The translations under genes were made by a program, and so were the position numbers. Shown in pieces: positions 9,801 through 21,800 of a DNA stretch of 64,000 bases. How positions within the stretch are numbered: the first letter of the stretch is position 1; each line of letters opens with the position of its first letter. Below the pieces are notes generated by a model, which worked only from the letters and a program-made list of their open reading frames with translations, ran no database searches and was not told the origin of the DNA. Origin of the DNA: Oryzias latipes (Eukaryota > Chordata > Actinopteri > Beloniformes > Adrianichthyidae); NCBI RefSeq assembly GCF_002234675.1, contig NC_019860.2, positions 9,484,586-9,548,585 on the forward strand, read 5' to 3'.

Positions 9801-12800
9801 ATAACAATGAAAATGAATGCTGTGTTTCCTGATTATGTTACCTAGGGGTAGCATATAGAGCATAAACAGGAGGGGTCCTAAAACTGAATCCTTGTGGGAC
9901 TCCGTAGTTAACTCGAGTGCAATGAGAGGAATGTACATTTACATTAACGAACTGGTACCTGTCGGATAAATAGGATTCAAACCACTGGAGGGCAGATCCT
10001 CTGATCCCTATGTCATGCTCTAAACTTTGGAGTAAAATACTGTGGACGATAGTGTCAAAGGCTGCACTGAGGTCCAACAGGACCAGAATATAATGTAGTC
10101 CCTTTTCTGAGACCAATAACAAGTCATTAGAGACTCTAACTAGTGCAGTTTCCTTGCAGTGGTGAGGTCTAACCCCTACTGAAAGTCTTCAAAGTGGCTG
10201 TTGTCCTGTAGGTGGCGGTAAAGCTGGTTAACTACAACTCTTTCTAGGATTTTAGAAATAAAGGGCAGGTTTGAGATCAGTCTATAGTTGGCCAAGTTGC
10301 TAGGATCCAAACTGGGCTTTTTCAGAAGAGGTTTAACAACTGTATTTTTAAAAGACTGTGGTACATAACCTGTTTCCAGAGAGGTATTTATTATCGTTAA
10401 TATGGAATCATCAATTAGGGAAAAGGGGGCAACAACATTGAGAGTACTCCTGAGGGCTTGTAAGGCATCATTAACAATGATGATGTGATGATGTTTGTGG
10501 ATGATGTGATGATGTTTGTGGATGAAAAGGTAAGGATGTTTGTGGAGGATGTGTCTGTCAGAGCAGCATCCAGCTGCAGCATGACTCTGTCACTGTCTGC
10601 TCACAAACATCAGCTGCTGGACTCTCAGCTGCATCTGCTGAAACACAGTAGCAGGACTCAGAGTGCATGTGAGCGTGCATGGCGGCTTCTTCTGCACTTG
10701 TTTTAAAGGAGTCTGTTGGAGCAAAGACACAAAGAAGAGCTGATGGCTGCAAGCAGAACTTTGTGGAGCACAAATGTCAGCAGACAGCGTTGAAACAAGC
10801 AGCTGCAGGAAGAAAAGAAGTTCTTCTGCAGATCTTTGAAGAGAATAAGCAGCTGCAGGAAGATGCTGCTGCAGATCAGATTCACAATGTGGACATTTCT
10901 GCTCACTGATTCATCAAGATCATTCCTGTCAGACAATCAAACCACCCATATGGAAAAAAACTATATAAAACTTTTAAGAAATTAACATGACCTGCAGCAG
11001 TGACGTGCGATGAGGTTAATGGCTGGTGAGGCACTGACGTCAGTCAGATTTACAAACATATGAACCATACTGAGTAACTTATTCAGCATAGAAAAAAGCA
11101 CAAACCTTATTATCGTCTTACCTTTACTTGTAAATAAAGTCCATACAACGCTACTTCTGAAGAAAATGACTTGCCGCTTGCTATCACTTATTCTATTATT
11201 TTTTAGCGTCATAATCTCAGGGCTCACCGGCGCCCCTAACATGAGGCACGAGAACTGCAACATGAGGCACGAGAACTGCTGGCCTCACCCAGCGGCTTTT
11301 TCGCCGGCGTTTAGCGCTCAGCACAAGAAACACGTCCCTCACATACCTTTATTTATAAAAACAAACACTGTACATCATATACATCTGCTAAATTATGTAA
11401 ACTCAGCTCATATAGTACAAGTGATAGAACCGACATACAGAGAGTCAGCAGCACCGTCTGACTGCATAGGTATTGCGCAATCCAAGGTGAGGCTCAGCGG
11501 GCTGGTGCCTCATCGCACGTCAAATGCGGAAATTCAGCGATTTTGAAAAGAAAAAACACCCAAAAATGGTACAGTTAAATGGAAAATGACTGCAAAGCAC
11601 AAATTACTGATTAAATATAAGTGAATTTATTTTTTCTCTTTTCTTCCCACAATGACAGGTGAGGCACAGCCTCACCTGCCTCTCCTGACTGCACGTCACT
11701 GACCTGCAGTATGTTTCACATATATGTGAATCTTCTAAGACTTATAAGTCCTTTATATGATAAACTCCTGAAAGTGGCCTATTTCTGGTTCTTTTCATAT
11801 ATGAGGTTAAGCAGAAATATGTATGTCTCACATAAAAATCATCTATGTGGAATATAAGAAACATGAAAGAAAACTATGTTTTCTATACATGTGTCATATA
11901 ACGGTCATAGTTTTTTCTTACATGTTCTTTTCCCAAACATATACTTTTCAAATATGAAAACAAAACATTAAATGTAATTTTTGTGTAAGTAAAATGTATA
12001 GTCCTTATGGGGAAATTATACTTTCTTTAAATGTTGTTTTTACTTTTATTAAATGTCATCTACCGTATTTTCAAGCTTTCTTCAACAGGAAGAACTCTGC
12101 CTGAAGATCAAGTCTCTGATTGGAGAGTCACAACAAGCAAATAACTCTCTATTCCTGCTGTCATTGGAATGAGTCAGAACTTCCAGAAAACATCAATTTT
12201 ATCCATATATCAGTTTGATCTTCAGGAAGGACCTTTCCTTACAACTGAAGCGAAAAGGATGAAGAAGAGGAAACATCTGCAGAGCTTTGTCGAAAAAGAA
12301 AAGATGAGTCCTGAAGGAAGCTAAAATTAAAAATGAAGACGATGGAAAGAAACATTCAAGCATGAGATCTTCTTTCACAGTGAATGGAGTAAAGCTCAGA
12401 AGAAGAAGTCAGCTTTCAGCATGAAGATGGTCAGCATGCAGCAGCAGAACATCAGCCTCATGGCTGCAGTTTAGTGTCAACACAACTTTGATCTGAACAC
12501 AACTGAAACATGGAGTCTGACCTCAAAGTCTGCAGCCTGCAGTCTGGACTCTCCAGAAAATCACACAGATGTAGAACTCCTGAATCCTGCAGGTTCTGGT
12601 TCCCGCTCAGGTCCAGTTCTGTCAGTTTGGATGGGTTTTTCTTCAGAGCTGAGACCAGATCTTTACAGTTGATCTCTGACAAACTGCATTTCACCAACCT
12701 GAATCCAGAGCAAAGAGTTGAGTTTAAAGACAAAGTTCATGTTTTTCATCTTTCAGTTATTCTAAAGATTTACCATCATCACATTAGAAATGAAGAGGAT

Positions 12801-15800
12801 GGAAAGAAACATTAAACATTAGATCCTCTTTCACAGTGAATGGACTAAAGTTCAGAAGAAGAAGTCAGCTTTCAGCATGAAGATGGTCAGCATGCAGCAG
12901 CAGAACATCAGCCTCATGGCTGCAGTTTAGTGTCAACACAACGTTGTCATCATATTGATCTGAACACAACTGAAACATAGGCTACGTTCACACGGCAGGC
13001 TAAAACAACCCAATTCCGATTTTTTTTTTGCCCCTACGCGACTCAATTCCGATCTTTTAATGACAGTATGAACGACACAGATCAGGCCGCTTGGGTATGC
13101 CGTCCTGAATCCGAAACGTGTCCGCTCTTTTCAATTGCGACCGCCGTTTGACGGCCGGGCCACCTGAATCCGAATCGTACGTCATCGATACGCGACAAAC
13201 GTCATCATTCTGCGTTGAAATAGGCGGGAACGTGAACGTATACAGCAACCATGGCGGACGATGCATCAGAGACCAGTCAGTGGAAGGGAAGCGAGGTCAC
13301 TAATTGGATTAATATTTGGGGTGACAGCTCCATTCAGGCCAAACTCCAGAGCTCTTATCGCAACCGGGCGGTTTTTGAAAAAATTTCTGGCTAAATGGCC
13401 GAGTGTGGTGTTGAACATTTACCGCAATTACTTTTTTTCCTTCTCCCCTTTCCGACCGTGGTCAGAAGCGCGGGGACCCAAGGCGGATCCTCCTCCTCCT
13501 CCTCCCTGTTCTGACCCTTAGATTCTCCAAGATTCTCCAGAACGGGTTAATAAAGAGTCCATAGCATTTATTCTGGGGGAAACCTTCTTTTATTACTGTT
13601 GTCCTTCCTCCGTAACACAACATGAATGCACGCCCACACTGCCTCCCCCCCCCATTCTCTCCGGCTGAACGCGCTCTTCTCCTGTCTCTTACACAAACGC
13701 GTGCGCGCCCTCAACACATACACATTCCCATTCCACAACAGTGGGTACAGATGATCCCGGCTCCAATGCCTTCTTAAAAAAGAGAAGATTGTCATTGTGC
13801 TGGCTCCTTTGTGAAAATAAATTTATTAATGAAAAAAGAGCTCCGCTGTTGACAACACCGTTGTTGGCATCCATGTTAACGTTAGCTACTTCCGCAAACG
13901 AGTGACGTCGTTCACCGTTGAGTACTATTCTGCGCATGAGGGGTAAATTTTGGGTCATTTCACGGTCACACTGTAGATCACAAAAGTTCGGAATTACTTG
14001 GAAATGTGAACGGTCTTGCAAAATAGTCTGATTTTTTCAAAAAATCTGAATTGAGCATTAAGCCCTGCAGTGTGAACGTAGCCAAAGAGTCTGACCTCAA
14101 AGTCTGCAGTCTGCAGTCTGGACTCTCCAGAAAACCACACAGATGAAGAACTCCTGAATTTTGGTTCCCGCTCAGGTCCAGTTCTCTCATATTGGATGGG
14201 TTTTTCTTCAGAGCTGAGCCCAGAACTTCACAGCTGATCTCTGACAAACTGCAGTCTATCAACCTGCAATCAGACAGAAAAGTGTGTTCAGGAGCAGTGA
14301 TGCAGCTGGAGGTCCAGGAACTTGATACATTCAGTCTGGTGGGAAGCGTCCTGATGACAGACTGACAGATGACATTTTCAGATGATATTTTGGGCTGAAG
14401 GTTCATTTTTGTTTTTTGGAGGGGGGAGGCTGGTTAGCTATTTTGGGGGGATTGGGGGGTGTAATGCATCTGAAATTACTTTAGAATTAAGTTATAACAG
14501 GCAAGGACTTAAAATATCATTTATCAGCATTGATGAAAAGTTAAAAATACATTTTATGGAACCAAAAAAACATGACAATTTCAAATCCAGCTGATTTTAC
14601 TTTTTCTTTTAAAGCTGATCATTAAAGAATGTCAGATTAAATTGTATTTCTTCATCTTAAATCCTAAATTGTACAAAGGAATGATCACATTGCAAAGTTT
14701 ATTGTTTATTGAAAATTGAAGATCACTGCATCAAAGTTGCCGATTCATGAAAACAGTCATTGAAGAATTTTCCAACAGCAAAGCTAAATTAGACAGAAAC
14801 TTGTTATAAACCTTTAGCACAGAAAATCCTCCTCTGTGTTAAAGAGAAAAACACAATGAGTCCAGATTTCAAAAAGAACTGTGATTTACAGTTTGGCCCT
14901 GAAGAATCATGAGAACCATTTTAATGTGAAAAACAGATTTAATAGAAACTGGGAACTTAAAAAAACATCAGAGACCAACTTTAACTCGTAGAGGCCGGTA
15001 CTTAAGAAATAATGTCTAACATTAAACCAGTATGTGGTCCAAAACCAAGGTTTGAATCACTGATTTACTAGATCATTATTGAGACATCCATTTATTTGAC
15101 CAAGAAAATCTGAACCAATTTTCAGTTTGCTTCAAACACGACTGTAGAGCTTTTCTAGAATCAAGTCAGTTATTGGTGGTTTTGTCATCTGGTACGGCAT
15201 TATGTAACTGAATCAGGGCATCACAGAAGCTCATTTAAATATCTTTAGGGATCTTCTTTAGTTTGTGAACTGGTCTTCAGTCCAGCTGCAGTCATGTCTC
15301 AACAGGTCTGCCCAGGATTTGGAACTTAACTGGATGTTTTTTATTCTATGTGGTGCAGAATTTAAAAGTTGAACAAACAAAAATGTGACAGGCAGGTACA
15401 GTCACGGGCGCGAGCCTCCAGTTCTCACAGTGGATCAAAGCGAGTCCCCCACGCACCCCGAGACGCGGGGGTGAGTGATGTAAACGAAACCCCGGAGGTG
15501 TTGCGTCGTTCAAAGAGGTGACGTCATTTGGCTGCTGCCAAGTCTCTGTTAGCCACATGAAGTCCAACTTTCGTTCCACGCGGAGATCTTGAACGAAATG
15601 CCCCTTTCTCGTGAGCGAGCGGATGGTTAGGAGGCCGAAGTTGGCCATCATGCTGGTGGAAAGGTCAGCGGCAGCGGTGTCATTAGCCACCCTGGCCAGG
15701 TGAGCCAGCGCACCAGGGTAACGCGCAGCGTCTGGAGTTCTTCGACGGACGTCGGGTAGAAGACCAGAAAGATCTGATGGAGTTAGAGGTACCATCCTGG

Positions 15801-18800
15801 AGGATACGCAGTGAGCCAGGGTGAATGTATCTCCGACGGGGCTGATAAAAGATGTCCGGGTGCTGGAGAAGCGATGGCGGAGGAGCATCAAGGTTGGTCG
15901 GGCGGAGTTTAGCGAGGTCCAAGGCAGAGTACTGAAGGAGAACTGTCAGTGGATGCTTGACCAGTGACAGGATGGTCCAGGCAAGTAGTATCCACTCAGG
16001 GCTGATCCACGTTTGTAAGGATTCAGTAGTTTGGTTTTCTTTGTCATGTTTTTGGTTTCCTTTATCAGCCACTCCACCTTCAGGTTCATGATCCACAGCT
16101 GTCTTCAGTTTAGTTAAATGCCCTCAGCCTATTTAAGTGTCTTGGTTTCTGTTCATTCTTGTCAGGTCATCTGCTCTGTTTTGTCACTGGTTTGTTTCTC
16201 CCCGTAGTTTTGTCATGGTTCAGTTTGTTTATTGAATTTTTTATTTCCTGATACCAAGATTGGTTTCCTGCATTTTGGGTCCTCCACACCCAGTTCCTGA
16301 CAACATTGTGTCCGGCGTGGCGAGTAATCAGCAGGCAGGCTAGTTCACACAAACAGCCGGATGTTGTTCAGAACCAGACGCGAACAGATCCCTTTGACAG
16401 TACACAGGTAGTTGGACAAAAAGTGGTATTGATATATATCCATTTGGGAGCAAATAACAGAGTCCATAGGCTTAGAAATGCTGAAAATTTGGTCCAGGGG
16501 AGCAGCGGCAGCCAGAAGCGCGCCAGCGTTCACTCGACCCGGAAGTCGAGTCATGATGTTTGTGGATGAAAAGGTGAGGATGTTTGTGGAGGATGTGTCT
16601 GTCAGAGCAGCATCCAGCTGCAGCATGACTCTGTCACTGTCTGCTCACAAACATCATCCGCTGGACTCTCAGCAGCATCTGCTGAAACACAGCAGGACTC
16701 AAGAGTGCATGTGAGCGTGCACGGCTGCTTTTTCTGCACGTGCTTTAAAGGAGTCTGTTGGAGCAAAGACACAAAGAAGAGCTGATGGCTGTAAGCAGAA
16801 CTTTGTGGAGCACAAATGTCAGCAGACAGCTTTGAAAGAAGCAGCTGCAGGAAGAAAAGAAGAAGTTCTTCTGCAGATATTTGAAGAGAACAAGCAGCTG
16901 CAGGAAGAAAAGAAGAAGTTCTTCTGCAGATCTTTGAAGAGAACAAGCAGCTGCAGGAAGATGCTCCTGCAGATCAGAATCTGGAAATTTTTGCTCACTG
17001 TGGGTCAACACAACTTTGTCATCATATTGATCAGAACACAACTGAAACATGGAGTCTGACCTCAGAGTCTGCAGTCTGCAGTCTGGACTCTCTAGAAAAC
17101 CACAAAGATGAAGAACTCCTGAATCCTGTAGGATGTTCCAGCTCAGGTCCAGTTCTGTCAGATTGGACGGGTTTTTCTTCAGAGCTGAGCCCAGATCTTT
17201 ACTGCTGATCTCTGACAATTTGTAGTCTATCAACCTGAAAACAGACAGAAAAGTGTGTTCAGGAGCAGTGATGATGCTGGAGGTCCAGGAACTTGGTAAA
17301 TTCAGTTAGGTAAGACCAGGGGAGGGCAATTATTTTGGCTCGCGGGCCACATAGGGTTCTAAAATTGGATTGAAGGACATGGGTCTCTGATATTGTTTAG
17401 TGGGCAGGACCAAACATGGAGGTGGGCCGGATCCTGCCCGTGGGCCATAGTTTGCCCACCCCTGAGTAAGACTGATTACAAGTTACATTTTCAGTTGAAA
17501 GTTTGGGCTGAATGTTCGTGTTATTCTTTCTTTCTTTCTTTTTTTTTTTTTTTTTTTTGGGGGGGGGGCTGTACAGCAATTAAGGGGGGGTTGACCAAAA
17601 TTTTGATGGCAAAATAAAATGTATTGGATCTGAAAGGACTTTAAAATGAAGTTAAAAAGGAATGAGTGAAGCTTTCTGTTAGAATGTCAGATTAAATTAA
17701 TTGTCTTCATCTGAAATCCTAAATTGTGCAAGGATTTTAAAAGTGAACACATTCCAAAGTGAATTATTTAATCAGAATCGAAGATCACTTTGAATTATAT
17801 GTGGAAAAAAATTTTCATAGGAAAATCTTGAACATATTTCAATGGATCCGACACAAAATCAAGTGAAAAAAATAAAGTTGAAACTCCTGCATATGTTTTA
17901 CAGAGGATGAAGATCCAAGTAACAAAGTTGCTGATTCATGAAAACTGAGGAACTGAAGAATTTTCCAACAGCAAAATGAAAAAAAAAGAACTGTGATTAC
18001 CAGTTTGGCCCTGAAGAATGAAAATAACTTTTTAACGTGGAAAAAAAAGATTTGTCAGAAACTGCATGGGTGCCCAATGTGGGGCCCGCGGGCAAAATTT
18101 GGCCCGCCAAAGGTTTTTTTCCGGCCCGCCGAGTCGTGGCTGCGCAAGCTGCCGTGTTTTTGTAAAACCCCTTAACCTCACATCCATTGTCTATGATGGT
18201 GAAAACTCTATGACTGTAAATTACTTTCGTTCTCCAGATGGCGCTGATGGCACCTTTGCTGCCCACCGCTGTCACCCCCTCTCAACCCCCTGCACAGGGT
18301 GTCTACTTTTACGTCCTCACTGCTCTCCATACCGTTCTTATGCTGTCCTCTCCCAGGTCCTCTTTACCAAAGTCTCAAAAACACATAAAGCGCACCTCAC
18401 CATAGGGCCATCCTTACATTTTGGAGAAGATTTACGACTCTAAGACTTTTTCAGTTTGTTAAGATGGAGCGACAATGGCAGTAGCACACGGACCAGCTAC
18501 GAAAATTCGGCACTAATCGCACAGAGTGGGAGATCGTTTTCAACGGGAGATTTTGTTAAGGAGTGCCTGTCCACAGCTGCTCGCGCAACACCAGCCGCGT
18601 CTCGGGACATTAGAGATCACTTAACAGTTAGGTCAAAAGACTTTGTTGCTTTCTCACTGGCATGTGATGAGAGCACAGACATTCGGATTCAGCGCAGCTT
18701 TTGGTTTTTGTTCGGGGAATTAACGCTGACGTGGAAATAACACAGGAGTTGGTGGGACATGAGACGCTGAAAGGGGCGACAAAAGGCGAAGATTTGTTTG

Positions 18801-21800
18801 CGGTGGTTTCAAGAGTCCTGGACAAATATAACTTGAGTTGGGACAAAATGGTTGGAATAACAACCGATGGTGCACCTGCCATTGAGAAAGAGCTGGCCTC
18901 ACTGCTCTCGTTTCCGAAAAAGTTTCAGAGTGTGGGGGAAAGGTAGCGCAATACCACTGCATCCTGCACCAGGAACAGCTGTGCGCAAAGACCATCGGAC
19001 TGGCAGACGTTGTGCGCGATGTCGTTAAAATAATTAACTGCATCCGCTCAAAGGCACTCTCACACCGCCAGTTCAGAACCTTTTTGGATGAAGTTGATGC
19101 GCAATACAAAGATATTCTTTACCATCAGGAGGTGCGCTGGCTGAGCAGGGGGACTGTGCTCAAAATATTTTTTGAGTTGCGCCAACTTATCGCGGAGTTT
19201 CTGTCGAGTGCGAGCAGGGACACACAAATCCCCTCCGATAAAAGATGGATTTTTGACGTGGCCTTTTTGGTGGACATCACCGACCTGCTCAACAATCTGA
19301 ATGTTAAACTTCAAGGCAAAGAACAGATCATAACGGAGCTGTTTGACCACATCAAGGCTTTCCAAATGAAGCTGCAACTACTCTGCCGGCATCTTTCAGC
19401 AGGTAAGTCATTAACATGCTGCACACAGACTTTTGGCTGTTTGTTATTTGTGATTGTAACACGTGCTGCTCCATGTGTGTCCTTCGCTGTGATGTGTCGC
19501 TGTCCGTGGTGCTTACGCCTGTTTGACAGAAAACGTAATTGTTTGTCTTTGTGGGTTTGCTTTCATTGCTCTGTTGTCTTTTGTGTCCTGTAGCTTATGT
19601 GCCTCATAGTAGTGCTAATTATACTAATGGACACATTCTTATTTGACTTTGTCTCTTTAGGAAACTTGGCACACTTCCCCAGCCTAAGAGAAGTGAATGT
19701 GGAGGTGGACAGGTTGCCAGAATATGGAGAACTTCTCAGCAACTTAAACAAGGAGTTTGATTTGCGCTTTGTGGACTTTAAGAAGACTGCAGATGACATG
19801 GAGCTTTTTTCTCAGCCCTTCAGCGTAAGCCCCGACTCAGTTCCAGAGCATTTGCAGATGGAGTTGATTGAGTTTCAATGTGACACAGAGCTAAGAAGAA
19901 AATTTGTATCACTACCCTTGAGGGATTTTTATCCACATGTGTCAAAACAAAGATACCCACAGATGAGAAAAAATGCACAAGTGATGCTATCTCTGTTTGG
20001 CAGCACCTATACATTTGTGAGCAAACATTTAGTCTCATGAACCTGAACAAGATCAAACTCAGGGTGATCCTCACAGACTCACACTTGCAAGACATACTAA
20101 CACTATCAGTGAGTAAGCTGCAGCCCAACATTCAGTCACTGATGAAGTCAAAAGACCAGCTCCATGTCTCTCATTAAGGATAGCTATTTGCTGTTTTCAT
20201 GGGAAAAAAGTTAGTTTTAGTTTGTTGTTTTTTAGTTGAAAATTGCCAGTGAGGCCTTCCTTTTATGTTTAATGGTTTGAAAGAATGCTTATTTTTGTGT
20301 GTTACCTTGATGAATTCAGAATCAAAATAAACACATTAAACCATATTCTTTGTTTTCTGCTTTTATTTAACGACATGCAAAATACGTATTGTATTTGGCC
20401 CACGGTCCACAATCATATTTAGATTTTGGCCCTTTGAGGAAAAAAGTTTGGGCACCCCTGCTCTAGAGGCCGCTCCTTAATAATATTGTTTAACATTAAA
20501 CTGGTATGTGGCCCAAAAATAAGATTTGGATCACTGATTCAGAAGATCATTATTGAAACAGATCAGTTTCACATCAATCATCATTACAATCAAATCATCT
20601 GATGAAAAAATTCTGAACCAAACTTCAGCTTTTTTCCAAACATGACTGTGAAGCTTTTCCAGGTTCTCTTAAGTCTCTTTTTGATCCGTTTGTCAGTAAA
20701 ACATTATTTTTTAACCCTAACCTGAGCTCTCCCATAAAGACTCACTAGCTACATTTAGATGGACAAAAGTAAATCATAATAAATGCTTGATCAGAATAAA
20801 AATGTGTCATGTAAACACAATGTTCGCAATACTCTTCCCTGATCAGACTCCTTTGGATCAAAATTTCAACATAGGTGGGTTATGCCGATCTATGCAGTCA
20901 TGATGCATATAAACAGTTTATTCTGATCGTAGGTCACTACTCCACTGGTTTTCCGTCATGCATTGACAGTGTGGTGCTCCAGAGAAAGCTTTAGAGCGCG
21001 AACAGGGCCGCCTGCTTCACCAGAGCAAACCATGTCTCTGAGCAGAGCAGCCGGACTCTTAGCTTCGTGATTGCGGGCAGGAGAGGGGGCGTTGTTACAG
21101 TGTGCGCTCTTGAGGAGGCTTCAAACAGCAGTCAATCCGGTCGCTCTATGTGAGCGAGCTTCCGGACTAGGGAGAACCTTGTCTCTCAGGAAGACCGTGT
21201 CCCCAGGAGACAAGTGAGGTAACGGAGGTGGCTTTTGAATGGAGAAACGCAGTGCTGTCCTGAGAACAATCACGGGAATTCATATTTCCAATCCAGTGTC
21301 CAGTAAAGGCTGATGTTAATCCCAGATATTTACACTCAGTCAAGATGCACATTGCAGAAATGACCAGATGGATTTTTTGACTACATCCATGGCTAAATTT
21401 TGTTAGCATGTATTAGCCTAATCCTAACCCTTCTTTCAGCTTCCGCCAAGAAATAAAGCATGGATTAAAAAAATTATGAGGGAACCAGCACTTTTATTAT
21501 AATCATAACAATAATAAAATCATGTGAAGAAGATCATCTCACTCTATGCTGCAGGTTTCTTTGTTTACAACGGAACTCAATATTTCTTCTTCTACTGTCG
21601 TTTCCAGTGTTTTAGAGAGTTCTGCACGTCCAAATGATTTATTATGACCAAAAGTGTGGCTTCTGTAAACGTTTTTTATAATTGGATAAGGTTTATTTGG
21701 ACCCATGTACACAGTGGCAGACACACTATATAGTGCACTACAATGGCGCAAAAAGTGGGTATCCAGCGTATGCGTTGCATAGGGGCGCCGGCCAAAGGGG

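Larger units (their letters stand above)
12828..15386 (-). repeat. Duplicated LRR-exon unit, copy 3 (interrupted by Harbinger)
   Basis: Apart from the 1.1-kb Harbinger insert, this unit follows copy 1 (7380-8855) from the CACAGTGAATGGACTAAAG block at 12833 to AAAAGTTGAACAA at 15363. The few differences visible are single-base changes and short indels, for example loss of a GAAACCA in the GCCCAGGATTTGG block. That points to recent duplication. It ends where the LINE fragment at 15387 begins. Confidence 0.85.
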
